This document shows, one piece after another, positions 38,136-47,130 of a stretch of DNA of 64,000 bases. Under the pieces are notes generated by a model. It did no database searches. It worked only from the letters and a program-made list of their open reading frames with translations, and was not told the origin of the DNA. Within the stretch, counting starts at the first letter, position 1, and each line of letters starts with the position of its first letter. The stretch is from contig SVIM01000001.1 in assembly GCA_015069485.1 (NCBI GenBank), positions 1-64,000 on the forward strand, written 5' to 3'. The DNA is from Clostridiales bacterium (GTDB lineage Bacteria; Bacillota; Clostridia; Christensenellales; Borkfalkiaceae). The position numbers and the translations under genes are program-made.

Positions 38136-39746
38136 ATGTTAACCTTATTGGCAAAAGACTTCAAGTTGCTTTTTGCTAACGGCAAAATGGGCAAGTGGAG
38201 CTGGGTGTCGTATTTAATAAACTTTTTGCTCGTGGCGATTTTCGTTGCGGTAGAAACTTTTTTATTCAGCGCGATACTTTCAAAAATTGAAATGTTTAAA
38301 GGCTCGGGCGGGGCAAAGGCCTCGGACGCGTTTTTAACGATATTTTTGGCGGTAATTTCCGTACTTAGCATTTTTATGTGCGTAGGCCGCGCCAAAAAGC
38401 TCTTTTTTGAAAAAAAGGACGTCGAGCTTTTAACTACGCTTCCCGTCGATAATTCACAAATTATATTTTCTAAAATAATATTTTTGTTTTTATTCCAAGT
38501 AGTAATAGGTTTAGTTTTAATTTATCCCGTAATAGTAGCGTACGGGCTTCTTACGGCAAAGCTTCCCTTCTTTTATTTTACGGCAATCTTTTATCCCGTG
38601 CTCGCATTTCCCTTCGAGTGCGGCGTGGCTTTAATTTTAGTATATCCCATAAAGCTTATAGGTGATTATTTGCAAAAGCATACTATTTTGCAATTAATTT
38701 TATCGGTAGTAGGTCTGTTTGCTTTGTGTTATTTATATAGCGTAATTTTAAACGCCTTCGTTTCTATTATCGCTTCCGGAAATTTCGATTCCTTGCTTAC
38801 GACGAGCAATATTAATGCAATGACCGCTCTTTGCGATTTTTTAGTGCCCATAAACGTACTCGTCGAAATTTTCGTTTTGCGTAACACCCGTGGCTTAATG
38901 CTCTATATAGGCGTGGCTTTCGGCGTGTTCATTATAGGCTTGGTAATAAGCATTGCGGCGTTCAATTATTTTAGAAGAATACGCTTTAACCCTACTCGCC
39001 CCGAAAAAGCCGATAAAACGGCTAAAATTTATTCTGTAAAAATGGCTTTAATTAAAAAGGAGTGCGACCTTTTGTTTAAGGATTCGGGCAATATTTTCTC
39101 TTTTACCGGTCTTTTGGTCGTTCAGCCCTTTTTGGTGTATTTAATCGTTTCGTCCTTAAACACCATATTTTCTACGGGGGTTTTGGCGTATTATATTTCC
39201 CTTTTCCCCAGATTTTTACCGCTATTAGATATTCTTTTAGTTTCGCTAATAAGCCTTTCGGTAAGCAACGGCGCAAACGGATATATCACGGCAGAAGGTA
39301 AAAATATTCGCCTTATGAAATCTATACCCGTGGGTATTTTTACGCAAATTTTTATAAAGGTTGCAATTCCTTTCGTGTTTTCGGCAATATCCTTTATAAT
39401 TTCTTATATCGTTTTAGGCGCAACCGCCGTAGTAGAGTGGGACGTAATGCTGTTCGGCATTTTAATAACGCTTGTAACCCACGCGGTTTTTGCGTTGGCT
39501 TCGCTGTTTGAAGAGCTTAAAATAAGGCACGGCAAGCCTAAAAATTCCTTCGTATCTTCAACCATTTCCTACCTTCTTCCCCTAATATATACGGTTGCTA
39601 TGGTAGTGGTATCTTATTTAGGCGTAAATATATACGCCGTTTACGCGTTGGGTATCGGCATAACGCTTTTGTGCGGTTTGCCCTACGTTATCAACTTCAA
39701 AAAGCGAGTTATTCGCAACTTTGAAGAGTTGGAGGTAGTAAACTAA
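38136..39746 (+). CDS. ABC exporter permease (ABC-2-like)
   Basis: Many TM helices; abuts the ABC ATPase; RAKKLFFEKKDVELLTTLPVDNSQIIFSKI. Confidence 0.8.
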   Translation: MLTLLAKDFKLLFANGKMGKWSWVSYLINFLLVAIFVAVETFLFSAILSKIEMFKGSGGAKASDAFLTIFLAVISVLSIFMCVGRAKKLFFEKKDVELLTTLPVDNSQIIFSKIIFLFLFQVVIGLVLIYPVIVAYGLLTAKLPFFYFTAIFYPVLAFPFECGVALILVYPIKLIGDYLQKHTILQLILSVVGLFALCYLYSVILNAFVSIIASGNFDSLLTTSNINAMTALCDFLVPINVLVEIFVLRNTRGLMLYIGVAFGVFIIGLVISIAAFNYFRRIRFNPTRPEKADKTAKIYSVKMALIKKECDLLFKDSGNIFSFTGLLVVQPFLVYLIVSSLNTIFSTGVLAYYISLFPRFLPLLDILLVSLISLSVSNGANGYITAEGKNIRLMKSIPVGIFTQIFIKVAIPFVFSAISFIISYIVLGATAVVEWDVMLFGILITLVTHAVFALASLFEELKIRHGKPKNSFVSSTISYLLPLIYTVAMVVVSYLGVNIYAVYALGIGITLLCGLPYVINFKKRVIRNFEELEVVN

Positions 39747-39747
39747 C

Positions 39748-42228
39748 GTGAAAAAGAAAAATTTAGCAGTACTTTTAATAATTCCCTTTTTAATTTCCCT
39801 TTTGGGCGTTGTGGTAGCAGACGTAACCTATAGCTTACTCGACGTAGATATCTCGTCTATAATATGGACTTACGACGACGTTGAATTTTTCCAGATGGAT
39901 AGGGGAGAATATATTTTAGAGGCGGAGGGCGTAACGCCTACCGGCTACCCCGCGGGCGAGGGTAACGAGCTCGTATGGACGGTAAAGGATAAAACCGCCG
40001 CAGAAGACGGCTCGCAAAACAACTTGGCAACTGTTATAGAGCGCGACGGAGATTATTATTTAGAGCCTTTAGCTGAAGGCGAAATAATTTTAACCTGCTC
40101 TAACGCTAAGGGCAACGTTTTTAGGCGCTTGGATGCGGTTATATTCAAGCACGGCGCGGTGGCAATTTCCCCTGTGGTAAGCCCGTCGCATGCTAACGTT
40201 GATTCGACCATATATTACGGTCAATTCGATATTTCCCGTCAAGGCACAGCGCAAAAAATAGCGGCTAAAATAGCGTATAGGGTAAAGATAATTCCCGAAA
40301 ATTTAGCAAACGACGTGGAATTTAGTTATAGCGATAACGTAAGCGTTGGCGTAAATACTATCGGCAACGGCGAAATCGTCGGCGATATTTCCGTAATCGG
40401 AACGGGAGAAGTAACCGTAACCGCCCAAGTAACGGGGCAGGAAAATATTGCGCCCTACTCCTTTAATTTTGAAGTGGTAGAAAACGGCGTAAACGTATAT
40501 AATTACGACGATTTGATGTATTGCACTAACGACTCTACTACGGGTGGCGAAATAGTAGTTTTGCGCCGTAACTTTGAATCCTCGCAGACGCTTTACGAAT
40601 TAGACGAAAACGGCTACGTAATAATTAAAAACGGCAAAGCGATACCAAAGGTTGACGACGACGGCAACACTGTCGACGCCGAGTGCTTTGGTAAAATAAA
40701 CGGCAATGCGGGCGGTTCAATGCAATACGACTTTTCGCTTAAAAAGCTGCCAACCACCTATAACCGTAAGTATATTGACCAATGGAACGAATTTGCGGCA
40801 GGCAACGCAAAGTTTAAAGATATTCCTTTTGAAATCAATATAGGCGTCTACGTAACCAAGGATTTTTACGGTAACGGCTACACCTTAAATATGCACAACC
40901 TAACCCACCCTTACAAAAAAAAGACGGTAAACGACGTTGACACTTACGAGCTTGCTTCGTATAACCTTTTCCGTGGACCGTTGCCTTATTATACGCTGGG
41001 TGATCCTAACGCAATGGCTTTAGTTACGGCGTACGGGCAAGATAACGCAGGCGTTTACGTTCACGGCGACGGCATAGTTTTAAACGACGTAAACTTTAAA
41101 AACTGCGACGAAGTAACCGTAATGGAAACCCTTGATTACGTTGGCAACGTGTTGGAGGTGGACGGCGATAACGTTACCATTAAAAACTCCATACTTTCTA
41201 ACGGCAAAAACGTAGTGCGTAGCTTTTCGTCGTTTAACCTTAATATAACCAACTGCTTAATACAAAATTCCAGAAACTTCCTTTTCGTTACGGGCGCAAA
41301 TGAATGCAAGGACGTTAACCCCGATAAGCACGCTTATTTTAGTACTATCGACGGTACGGGCTCGCAAGTAGGCGCAACCGTTAAAAGCTATTTGAACCTC
41401 GAAAACCAAGGCAACGGAAACGGCGTTTTAAATACCTTCGTTCAAAAAGACGACTTTGATATAGAGGTTATGCGTAAGGCAATGCACTCTATTCAAAGCG
41501 CGCTTGACTACGAGGACGCGGAATCCTTAATGGAAGCGGGTAATACCACTATTACCGATACCTTCTTTTATAATAGCGGGGTGGCTTCTATTTGCTTTGA
41601 AAGCCAGTTTAACGGTCCTTTCCTTTATAACAGCTCGCCTTCCTTCGTATCGACGAACTTAAAGGACTTTTTAGGCGATTTAATCCCCTTAATGCCTAGC
41701 AACGTCGGTGGCACTTCCTATCCCGTATCGGTAAGCATTAACGGCGATACAAGGTTTTACGACTATAAAAATATTAACGACTGGGATATTTCAGGACTTA
41801 TTAAAGAAAATATTTCCGCAATGGCGTCCGTTTTAGGTCAAAGCGTAAATATCAATATCGATAGAATTTTCCCCTTAAAGAGTATATTAAAAAATCAAGC
41901 GGGCTCGCAGTATTCTAAAAACGGCTATATGAACGTGCCCGTGGCGTATTACGGCGGTGGTATAAACCACTCTAAGCTATACGTTAACAATCTTGATTGT
42001 AAGGACCATTTAAGCGGCGATATAGTCGTTGACTTGTTGGATGAATATTTATCCTACAAAAACAGCGGTTTAAGCTTTAAAGGAATCACGCCGGAGCTTA
42101 TGCTTAAAACGGTCGTAACCGTTAGCGGAACAAGTCCCTTTAAATTTAGACTTATGGACAATAGTGGGTATCTTTTTAACCAAACCCCCAACGTTTCTGA
42201 TTTATTTATAAACGCGCAAGGAGAATAA
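39748..42228 (+). CDS. Large exported protein, Ig-like N-terminal and beta-helix-like central region
   Basis: Signal peptide MKKKNLAVLLIIPFLISLLGVVVADV; VYVHGDGIVLNDVNFKNCDEV..VDGDNVTIKNSILSNGKNVVRSFSSFNLNITNCLIQNSRNFLFV; GTG start. Confidence 0.6.
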   Translation: MKKKNLAVLLIIPFLISLLGVVVADVTYSLLDVDISSIIWTYDDVEFFQMDRGEYILEAEGVTPTGYPAGEGNELVWTVKDKTAAEDGSQNNLATVIERDGDYYLEPLAEGEIILTCSNAKGNVFRRLDAVIFKHGAVAISPVVSPSHANVDSTIYYGQFDISRQGTAQKIAAKIAYRVKIIPENLANDVEFSYSDNVSVGVNTIGNGEIVGDISVIGTGEVTVTAQVTGQENIAPYSFNFEVVENGVNVYNYDDLMYCTNDSTTGGEIVVLRRNFESSQTLYELDENGYVIIKNGKAIPKVDDDGNTVDAECFGKINGNAGGSMQYDFSLKKLPTTYNRKYIDQWNEFAAGNAKFKDIPFEINIGVYVTKDFYGNGYTLNMHNLTHPYKKKTVNDVDTYELASYNLFRGPLPYYTLGDPNAMALVTAYGQDNAGVYVHGDGIVLNDVNFKNCDEVTVMETLDYVGNVLEVDGDNVTIKNSILSNGKNVVRSFSSFNLNITNCLIQNSRNFLFVTGANECKDVNPDKHAYFSTIDGTGSQVGATVKSYLNLENQGNGNGVLNTFVQKDDFDIEVMRKAMHSIQSALDYEDAESLMEAGNTTITDTFFYNSGVASICFESQFNGPFLYNSSPSFVSTNLKDFLGDLIPLMPSNVGGTSYPVSVSINGDTRFYDYKNINDWDISGLIKENISAMASVLGQSVNINIDRIFPLKSILKNQAGSQYSKNGYMNVPVAYYGGGINHSKLYVNNLDCKDHLSGDIVVDLLDEYLSYKNSGLSFKGITPELMLKTVVTVSGTSPFKFRLMDNSGYLFNQTPNVSDLFINAQGE

Positions 42229-42229
42229 T

Positions 42230-43429
42230 ATGAAAAAATTTGTAGCGCTTGCTTGTGGCTTGGCGCTTAGCGCAACGCTATTTACTACGGCGTGCACGGG
42301 CCTTATGGGTGGCGGAAGCGACGCCGTCGCTATCGAAAGCGTATCTGCGCCCGTTACCATTGAAAAAATTGAAGACGGCGAAATCGTGTTGTATATTCAA
42401 GTTACCATAACCTATTCCGACGAGGATATTGCTCCCACCGTAATCGAAATTCCCCAAGGTAAAAAGGGTGACGAGGGCAACGGAATACAAGGCATTAGGG
42501 TATTAGAAAACGACGAAGAAAACGATATTACCAAGCTTGAAATAACCTACACAAAGCAGGATTCCGAAATTATTGACGTGCCTTTCGGCACTTACATTAC
42601 GGGCGTTGAGCCGGTTATTGACGAAGAAACGGGGCTTACCGAAGAACTTATTTTCAACTTCTCTAACGATACTTTAGATCCTGTAATCCTTGATATATAT
42701 CACGGTAAGGACGGCGCGGACGGCAAGGACGGCGCAACCTGGTATTCGCAGGAAGGCGACCCTAATTTAGCGGAAGAACCGTTTGGCGTAGAAGGTGATT
42801 TATATCTTGATACCTTAACTCAAGATATTTATAAGAATACTGCCGAAGGCTGGGTGCTTTTAACTAACATTAAGGGTGAGCAAGGCGAAGAAGGCTTAAC
42901 CATAGTAGATATAAGATGCGAATTTGACTCTACTAGCAATCAGTATTTAATCACTTTAGTATATAACGACGAAACGGAGCAGGTTATAAACCCCATAAAC
43001 AACCAAAACGCGTGGCTTTCGGGCGCGGGTAACCCCGGCCCCTTCGACGGCAACGTTGGCGATTTTTGGATTAACACTTCAGCGGGTATAGTATATCGCA
43101 AGGTGGCAGGCATAGGTTGGGATTATTCTAACCCCGTGCTCGACTTCTCTAAATATTCAACGGAAACTCACACCGTAACCTTTATTCGCGACGCAAACTC
43201 TGACGTGGTTGACGAGCTTGAAATAACGCACGGAACATACTTTGCATTAAGCGACCATCAAATGCCCGTTCCTTCGCGTAGCGGATATAAGTTCTTGGGT
43301 TGGTTTACTTCTGCCGACGCAAACGACGTAAACGCCGGTCAATTAACCGATTTAACCCCTATTATGGGCGATTTAATCGTGTACGCGCGTTGGGAATCAT
43401 TGCCCGAAGTGGAAGAAGAAGCAGAATAA
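42230..43429 (+). CDS. Surface lipoprotein with collagen-like segments and InlB/Listeria-Bacteroides repeat
   Basis: MKKFVALACGLALSATLFTTACTG lipobox; GKDGADGKDGATW, GEQGEEG; VTFIRDANSDVVDELEITHGTYF..GYKFLGWFTSADANDVNAGQLTDLTPIMGDLIVYARW. Confidence 0.8.
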   Translation: MKKFVALACGLALSATLFTTACTGLMGGGSDAVAIESVSAPVTIEKIEDGEIVLYIQVTITYSDEDIAPTVIEIPQGKKGDEGNGIQGIRVLENDEENDITKLEITYTKQDSEIIDVPFGTYITGVEPVIDEETGLTEELIFNFSNDTLDPVILDIYHGKDGADGKDGATWYSQEGDPNLAEEPFGVEGDLYLDTLTQDIYKNTAEGWVLLTNIKGEQGEEGLTIVDIRCEFDSTSNQYLITLVYNDETEQVINPINNQNAWLSGAGNPGPFDGNVGDFWINTSAGIVYRKVAGIGWDYSNPVLDFSKYSTETHTVTFIRDANSDVVDELEITHGTYFALSDHQMPVPSRSGYKFLGWFTSADANDVNAGQLTDLTPIMGDLIVYARWESLPEVEEEAE

Positions 43430-43445
43430 TTTAAATAAATTAAAA

Positions 43446-43531
43446 GCCGAGGGCTTTGCAAAAAGCAAAGCCCTCGGCTATTTTTAATTCGTTGTAAAAA
43501 AGCAAAGCCCTCGGCTATTTTTAATTCGTTG
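43446..43531. terminator. Convergent-gene terminator with duplicated 3' arm
   Basis: GCCGAGGGCTTTGC-AAAAA-GCAAAGCCCTCGGC-TATTTTT, then 31 bp repeated exactly at a 37-bp period. Confidence 0.8.
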
Positions 43532-43533
43532 CG

Positions 43534-44328
43534 TTAGTTTTTTGGTTGTGCGTCAGGCGCTATCTCGTTGCCTTTATCTCTTTTATAAATAAATAAAACA
43601 ACGTGAATAAGGCAAATTGCACCGCAAACAACGGTTAAAATCCAAAAGGTAGTATCTTGAAAGCGTCCGCTACCCAAATCGTTTATAATAAGTCCGCCCA
43701 CGTCAAACAACGCGTGTAAAACTACTGCTCCCCAAATATTTCCCGTTTTAATGGTAACCGCCGCAAACATTGCCCCAGTTAAAAAGCTGTAGCCAACCTG
43801 CAAAACGGTTGCAAAAACTCCTGCGCCCTCCAACAAATTTAAAAGGTGCCACAACCCGAAAATTGCAGAAGATATAAAAATTGCGGCAAAGGTGGGGTAT
43901 TTTCTGTCCGTCATTTTTTCTTCAATAATTCCGTGTACTATTCCCCTAAACACCGCTTCTTCCATAATTGCTATCGCAAAGCATTTTACAATAAATAACG
44001 GCACGAGCTCTATATGCTCAATTTGCGCCGTTCCCTTAATAATTGCCGAAAAGGGGAAGTTAGCAAAAACGACCAAAAAGCAGGGGACGCACCACAAAAG
44101 GTTTATAAAAAAGCCTTGCTTTTTAACCTTTAAAATATGCTCGTGCCCTAACAAAAATATTGCTAAAACAGATGCTACACCCCCACATATGCGCGGAATA
44201 ACTTCGTTTAACAGCTTGTTTGCCGTGTCGTCTTCAAGGGGGGTAATCTTTAAATAACTAAAAACTACGGCAGCCAAGGTAAACGCTACTGCGCAAGTAA
44301 ATAAAATTCTTTTAGTAACTTTGTTCAT
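43534..44328 (-). CDS. CPBP family intramembrane metalloprotease
   Basis: EEAVFRGIVHGII, SSAIFGLWHLLN, VVLHALFDVGG. Confidence 0.9.
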   Translation of the reverse strand: MNKVTKRILFTCAVAFTLAAVVFSYLKITPLEDDTANKLLNEVIPRICGGVASVLAIFLLGHEHILKVKKQGFFINLLWCVPCFLVVFANFPFSAIIKGTAQIEHIELVPLFIVKCFAIAIMEEAVFRGIVHGIIEEKMTDRKYPTFAAIFISSAIFGLWHLLNLLEGAGVFATVLQVGYSFLTGAMFAAVTIKTGNIWGAVVLHALFDVGGLIINDLGSGRFQDTTFWILTVVCGAICLIHVVLFIYKRDKGNEIAPDAQPKN

Positions 44329-44474
44329 ATATATATAATATCATATCCGCTTGGTTTTGTCAATAGCGATATTGACAAAGTGGCGTAAGGGTGCTTCAAG
44401 CAGTCTAAAAACTTATTTTTTAAATAATAACCCATAAAATAAATAAATTTGAACGATATTCAATAAAATTAATC

Positions 44475-44508
44475 AAATACGGCGGGCGCAAAAAAGTCCG
44501 CCGTATTT
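44475..44508. terminator. Terminator-like hairpin upstream of tRNA-Ser
   Basis: AAATACGGCGG...CCGCCGTATTT. Confidence 0.5.
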
Positions 44509-44567
44509 AACTTAAAATAAGGCGGTAAATTTTTTTAATAATTTTTTACAATTCGATAAATAAAGTT

Positions 44568-44596
44568 TTGACAAAAGCAAAAAAGTATGGTATATT
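44568..44596 (+). promoter_or_regulatory. Promoter of tRNA-Ser
   Basis: TTGACA, 17-bp spacer, TATATT. Confidence 0.75.
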
Positions 44597-44628
44597 ATTT
44601 AAGCGTTTTAAATAAGTATTTGCATTGA

Positions 44629-44719
44629 GCGGATGTACCCAAGTGGCTCAAGGGGCTCCCCTGCTAAGGGAGTAGTGCGGGAAACTGCAGCATGAGTTCA
44701 AATCTCATCATCCGCGCCA
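44629..44719 (+). tRNA. tRNA-Ser(GCU)
   Basis: Acceptor GCGGATG/CATCCGC, anticodon stem CTCCC/GGGAG with loop CTGCTAA, long variable arm, encoded CCA. Confidence 0.95.
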
Positions 44720-44747
44720 TCGGCGACTTTATATTTCGCTAAAAACA

Positions 44748-44780
44748 AAAAGAGAAGTGTTTTTCACTTCTCTTTTTTGT
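44748..44780 (+). terminator. Terminator of tRNA-Ser
   Basis: AAAAGAGAAGTG-TTTTT-CACTTCTCTTTT. Confidence 0.75.
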
Positions 44781-44835
44781 TTTGTTGCTTAACTCGTCGC
44801 CTCTCGCTTAAAAGCGTGAGCATAATTGAAATGTC

Positions 44836-46089
44836 TTATTTAGTTAACCTTTCAATTGCAAGGTAATACATTTTTAAGCATTTTTCAATTTTTTCAAAGG
44901 TGATATATTCGTCGGGCTGGTGAATAACGTTTTCTTCGCCTTCTTCTTCAGGGCCAAAGCCTGCGCCACACTTTAACGCCCTTGCGTAAGTGCCACCGCC
45001 GATGGCAATGGGTTCAACGCTTTTACCGGTAACCTCGTTATATACTCCGCAAAGCGTTGCAATAAGCTTGCACTCTTTGTCGTTATAAAGTGGAGCTTGC
45101 TTGCTAAGTATCTTATATTTTAACCCCGTTGCATCAATTCGTGCGGTAATATCCTCTAACGAATAAGTTGCAGGGTATCTTATATCGCAAGTTACGAAAA
45201 GGGTAGAGCCTTCGTTTTTAATTACGTTGGGGGAAAAGGTTAACTCGCCGGTTTCGTCCTTTAATCCGTTAAGGTTGCACTTATTTGCAAAGAGTAAATC
45301 GTGTATATTCTCAAAGCCCAAATACTGTAAAATTGCAGAAATAGCGTTTACGCCCTTTTCCGGCATAGAGCCGTGCGCGCTTTTACCGCGGGCAACAACC
45401 TTACCGTCCTCGTAGCTTAAATTTAATGCGGTAAGCTTGTTTGCGCTTACGGGCGCGGTTGCTTCGCAGTAGTCGCAAACCATATTTGCAGCGCCGCCAC
45501 CCCTAATTTCGTCAAAGCCACCGTTTGTGGGAATTTCAAGCATAAGGTGCAAAATGCCCTTTTCGGCGTAAATTACGGGGAAGTCTGCGTCGGGTGAAAA
45601 TCCCGTTTCGGGCATATGGGCAACCTTGTTGTAATGGTTTATGCACGCCCAACCCGACTCTTCGTTACAGCCTAAAATAAGCTTAATTTTCTTTTTGGGC
45701 TTAAATCCGCTATCCTTTAACGCCTTCATTGCGTAAAGGGAAATAATCGCAGGGCCCTTGTCGTCCATAGTGCCTCTGCCCCAAATGCGCTTATTTTGCT
45801 CGTCAACCTCACCGCCAAACGGGTCTTTCGTCCATCCGCTACCTGCGGGCACAACATCCAAGTGGCATAAAATTGCAAACTCTTCGCCGTGTCCCCAAAT
45901 AACCTCTCCTACGAAGTTATCGTAGTTTTTAGTTTCAAATCCCATAAAGGAAGCGAGCGATAAAAAGTAATCCAACGCCTTTGCCGCGCCTTCGCCAAAG
46001 GGCATTTGAGGCAAGGGGGGCTGTTGCGAGGAATCAAATTTTACTATATCAGAAATATTTTTAATAATATCGGGAATATATTTTTGCAT
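44836..46089 (-). CDS. M20 family dipeptidase (PepV/Sapep-like)
   Basis: ILCHLDVVPAGSGWTKDPFGGEVDEQNKRIWGRGTMDDKGPAIISLYAMKAL, GCNEESGW. Confidence 0.92.
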   Translation of the reverse strand: MQKYIPDIIKNISDIVKFDSSQQPPLPQMPFGEGAAKALDYFLSLASFMGFETKNYDNFVGEVIWGHGEEFAILCHLDVVPAGSGWTKDPFGGEVDEQNKRIWGRGTMDDKGPAIISLYAMKALKDSGFKPKKKIKLILGCNEESGWACINHYNKVAHMPETGFSPDADFPVIYAEKGILHLMLEIPTNGGFDEIRGGGAANMVCDYCEATAPVSANKLTALNLSYEDGKVVARGKSAHGSMPEKGVNAISAILQYLGFENIHDLLFANKCNLNGLKDETGELTFSPNVIKNEGSTLFVTCDIRYPATYSLEDITARIDATGLKYKILSKQAPLYNDKECKLIATLCGVYNEVTGKSVEPIAIGGGTYARALKCGAGFGPEEEGEENVIHQPDEYITFEKIEKCLKMYYLAIERLTK

Positions 46090-46190
46090 TTTTGCACCTT
46101 TTTAAATTATTAATATAAAAATATTATACACTTTTTTATTTTTATGGTAAAATATTTTTAAGTAAAATTTTTAAATAGCAGGTAATAATT

Positions 46191-46907
46191 TTGCACGAAG
46201 GTCATAGACAGCGTCTTTATCAAAAGTTAAGAAACGGTGACAACTTGTTCGAGCACGAGCTTTTAGAAATGCTTTTGTTCAACGCATATCCACGCAAAAA
46301 CACCAACCCTATTGCGCACGCATTGCTTAAAAGGTTTTCTTCTATGTCTGCAATTTTTAACGCGGAAATTGAAGAGCTTAAAGAAGTGGAGGGCGTTGGC
46401 GAAGAGGTTGCAACCTACCTTAAATGCGTTGGGCTCTGTACGAATTTAAAAAACAAGGTTGAAGGCTTTGCCGTAATAAAAAATTATAGCGAGTTTAAGG
46501 AATTTGCAAAGCTCCGTATGGTAGGAAGCCATACCGAAATTTTAGAATTTTATATGGTAGATAAGGCGGGTAAGGTTCTTCGCATCTACACCTATTCGGT
46601 AGGCGACCCTAATAAAGTGGAGGTTGACCCCAAAAAAATTATTAAGGCTATAACCTTAACCAACCCAAACGGTATGTTCGTGGCGCACAATCACGTAACG
46701 GGCAACTGCCTTCCTTCACAAAAGGACGAAGATTTTACAAAGCAAATTCAGCTTATTTGCAGTATGCATAACGTTCAGTTTTACGACCATTGCATCTTCG
46801 ATAAAGAGGGTGGAATATACAGCTATTATTCGGAAGGTAAAATTGATAAAATAAAGCGTTCCTTTTCTATTCAAAGCATCATAAAAAACGACGAAAACAG
46901 AAATTAA
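46191..46907 (+). CDS. radC: RadC/JAB-domain protein
   Basis: HEGHRQRLYQKLRNG, HhH region, HNHVTGNCLPSQKDEDFTKQI; TTG start. Confidence 0.9.
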   Translation: MHEGHRQRLYQKLRNGDNLFEHELLEMLLFNAYPRKNTNPIAHALLKRFSSMSAIFNAEIEELKEVEGVGEEVATYLKCVGLCTNLKNKVEGFAVIKNYSEFKEFAKLRMVGSHTEILEFYMVDKAGKVLRIYTYSVGDPNKVEVDPKKIIKAITLTNPNGMFVAHNHVTGNCLPSQKDEDFTKQIQLICSMHNVQFYDHCIFDKEGGIYSYYSEGKIDKIKRSFSIQSIIKNDENRN

Positions 46908-46916
46908 TTATTATAT

Positions 46917-46990
46917 AGGGGCGAGCCGATTTCGGCTCGCCCCTATTACAATTTCGGCTCGCGCCTAATGCGGTTTCGGCTCGCCCCTAA
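46917..46990. terminator. Hairpin with repeated 3' arms downstream of radC
   Basis: AGGGGCGAGCCG-ATTT-CGGCTCGCCCCT followed by two more TTTCGGCTCGC(C/G)CCTAAT arms. Confidence 0.65.
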
Positions 46991-47130
46991 TACGGTTTTG
47001 GTATTATAAAATTTACTCGTTTTGGTTATTTTAATAATATCAGTTTTGCGCTATACTGTAAACGGTTAATAATAAAATACTTAAATTTTGGCGCGTATTC
47101 CAAAATTTAATTTTGTAGCAAGGAGATATT

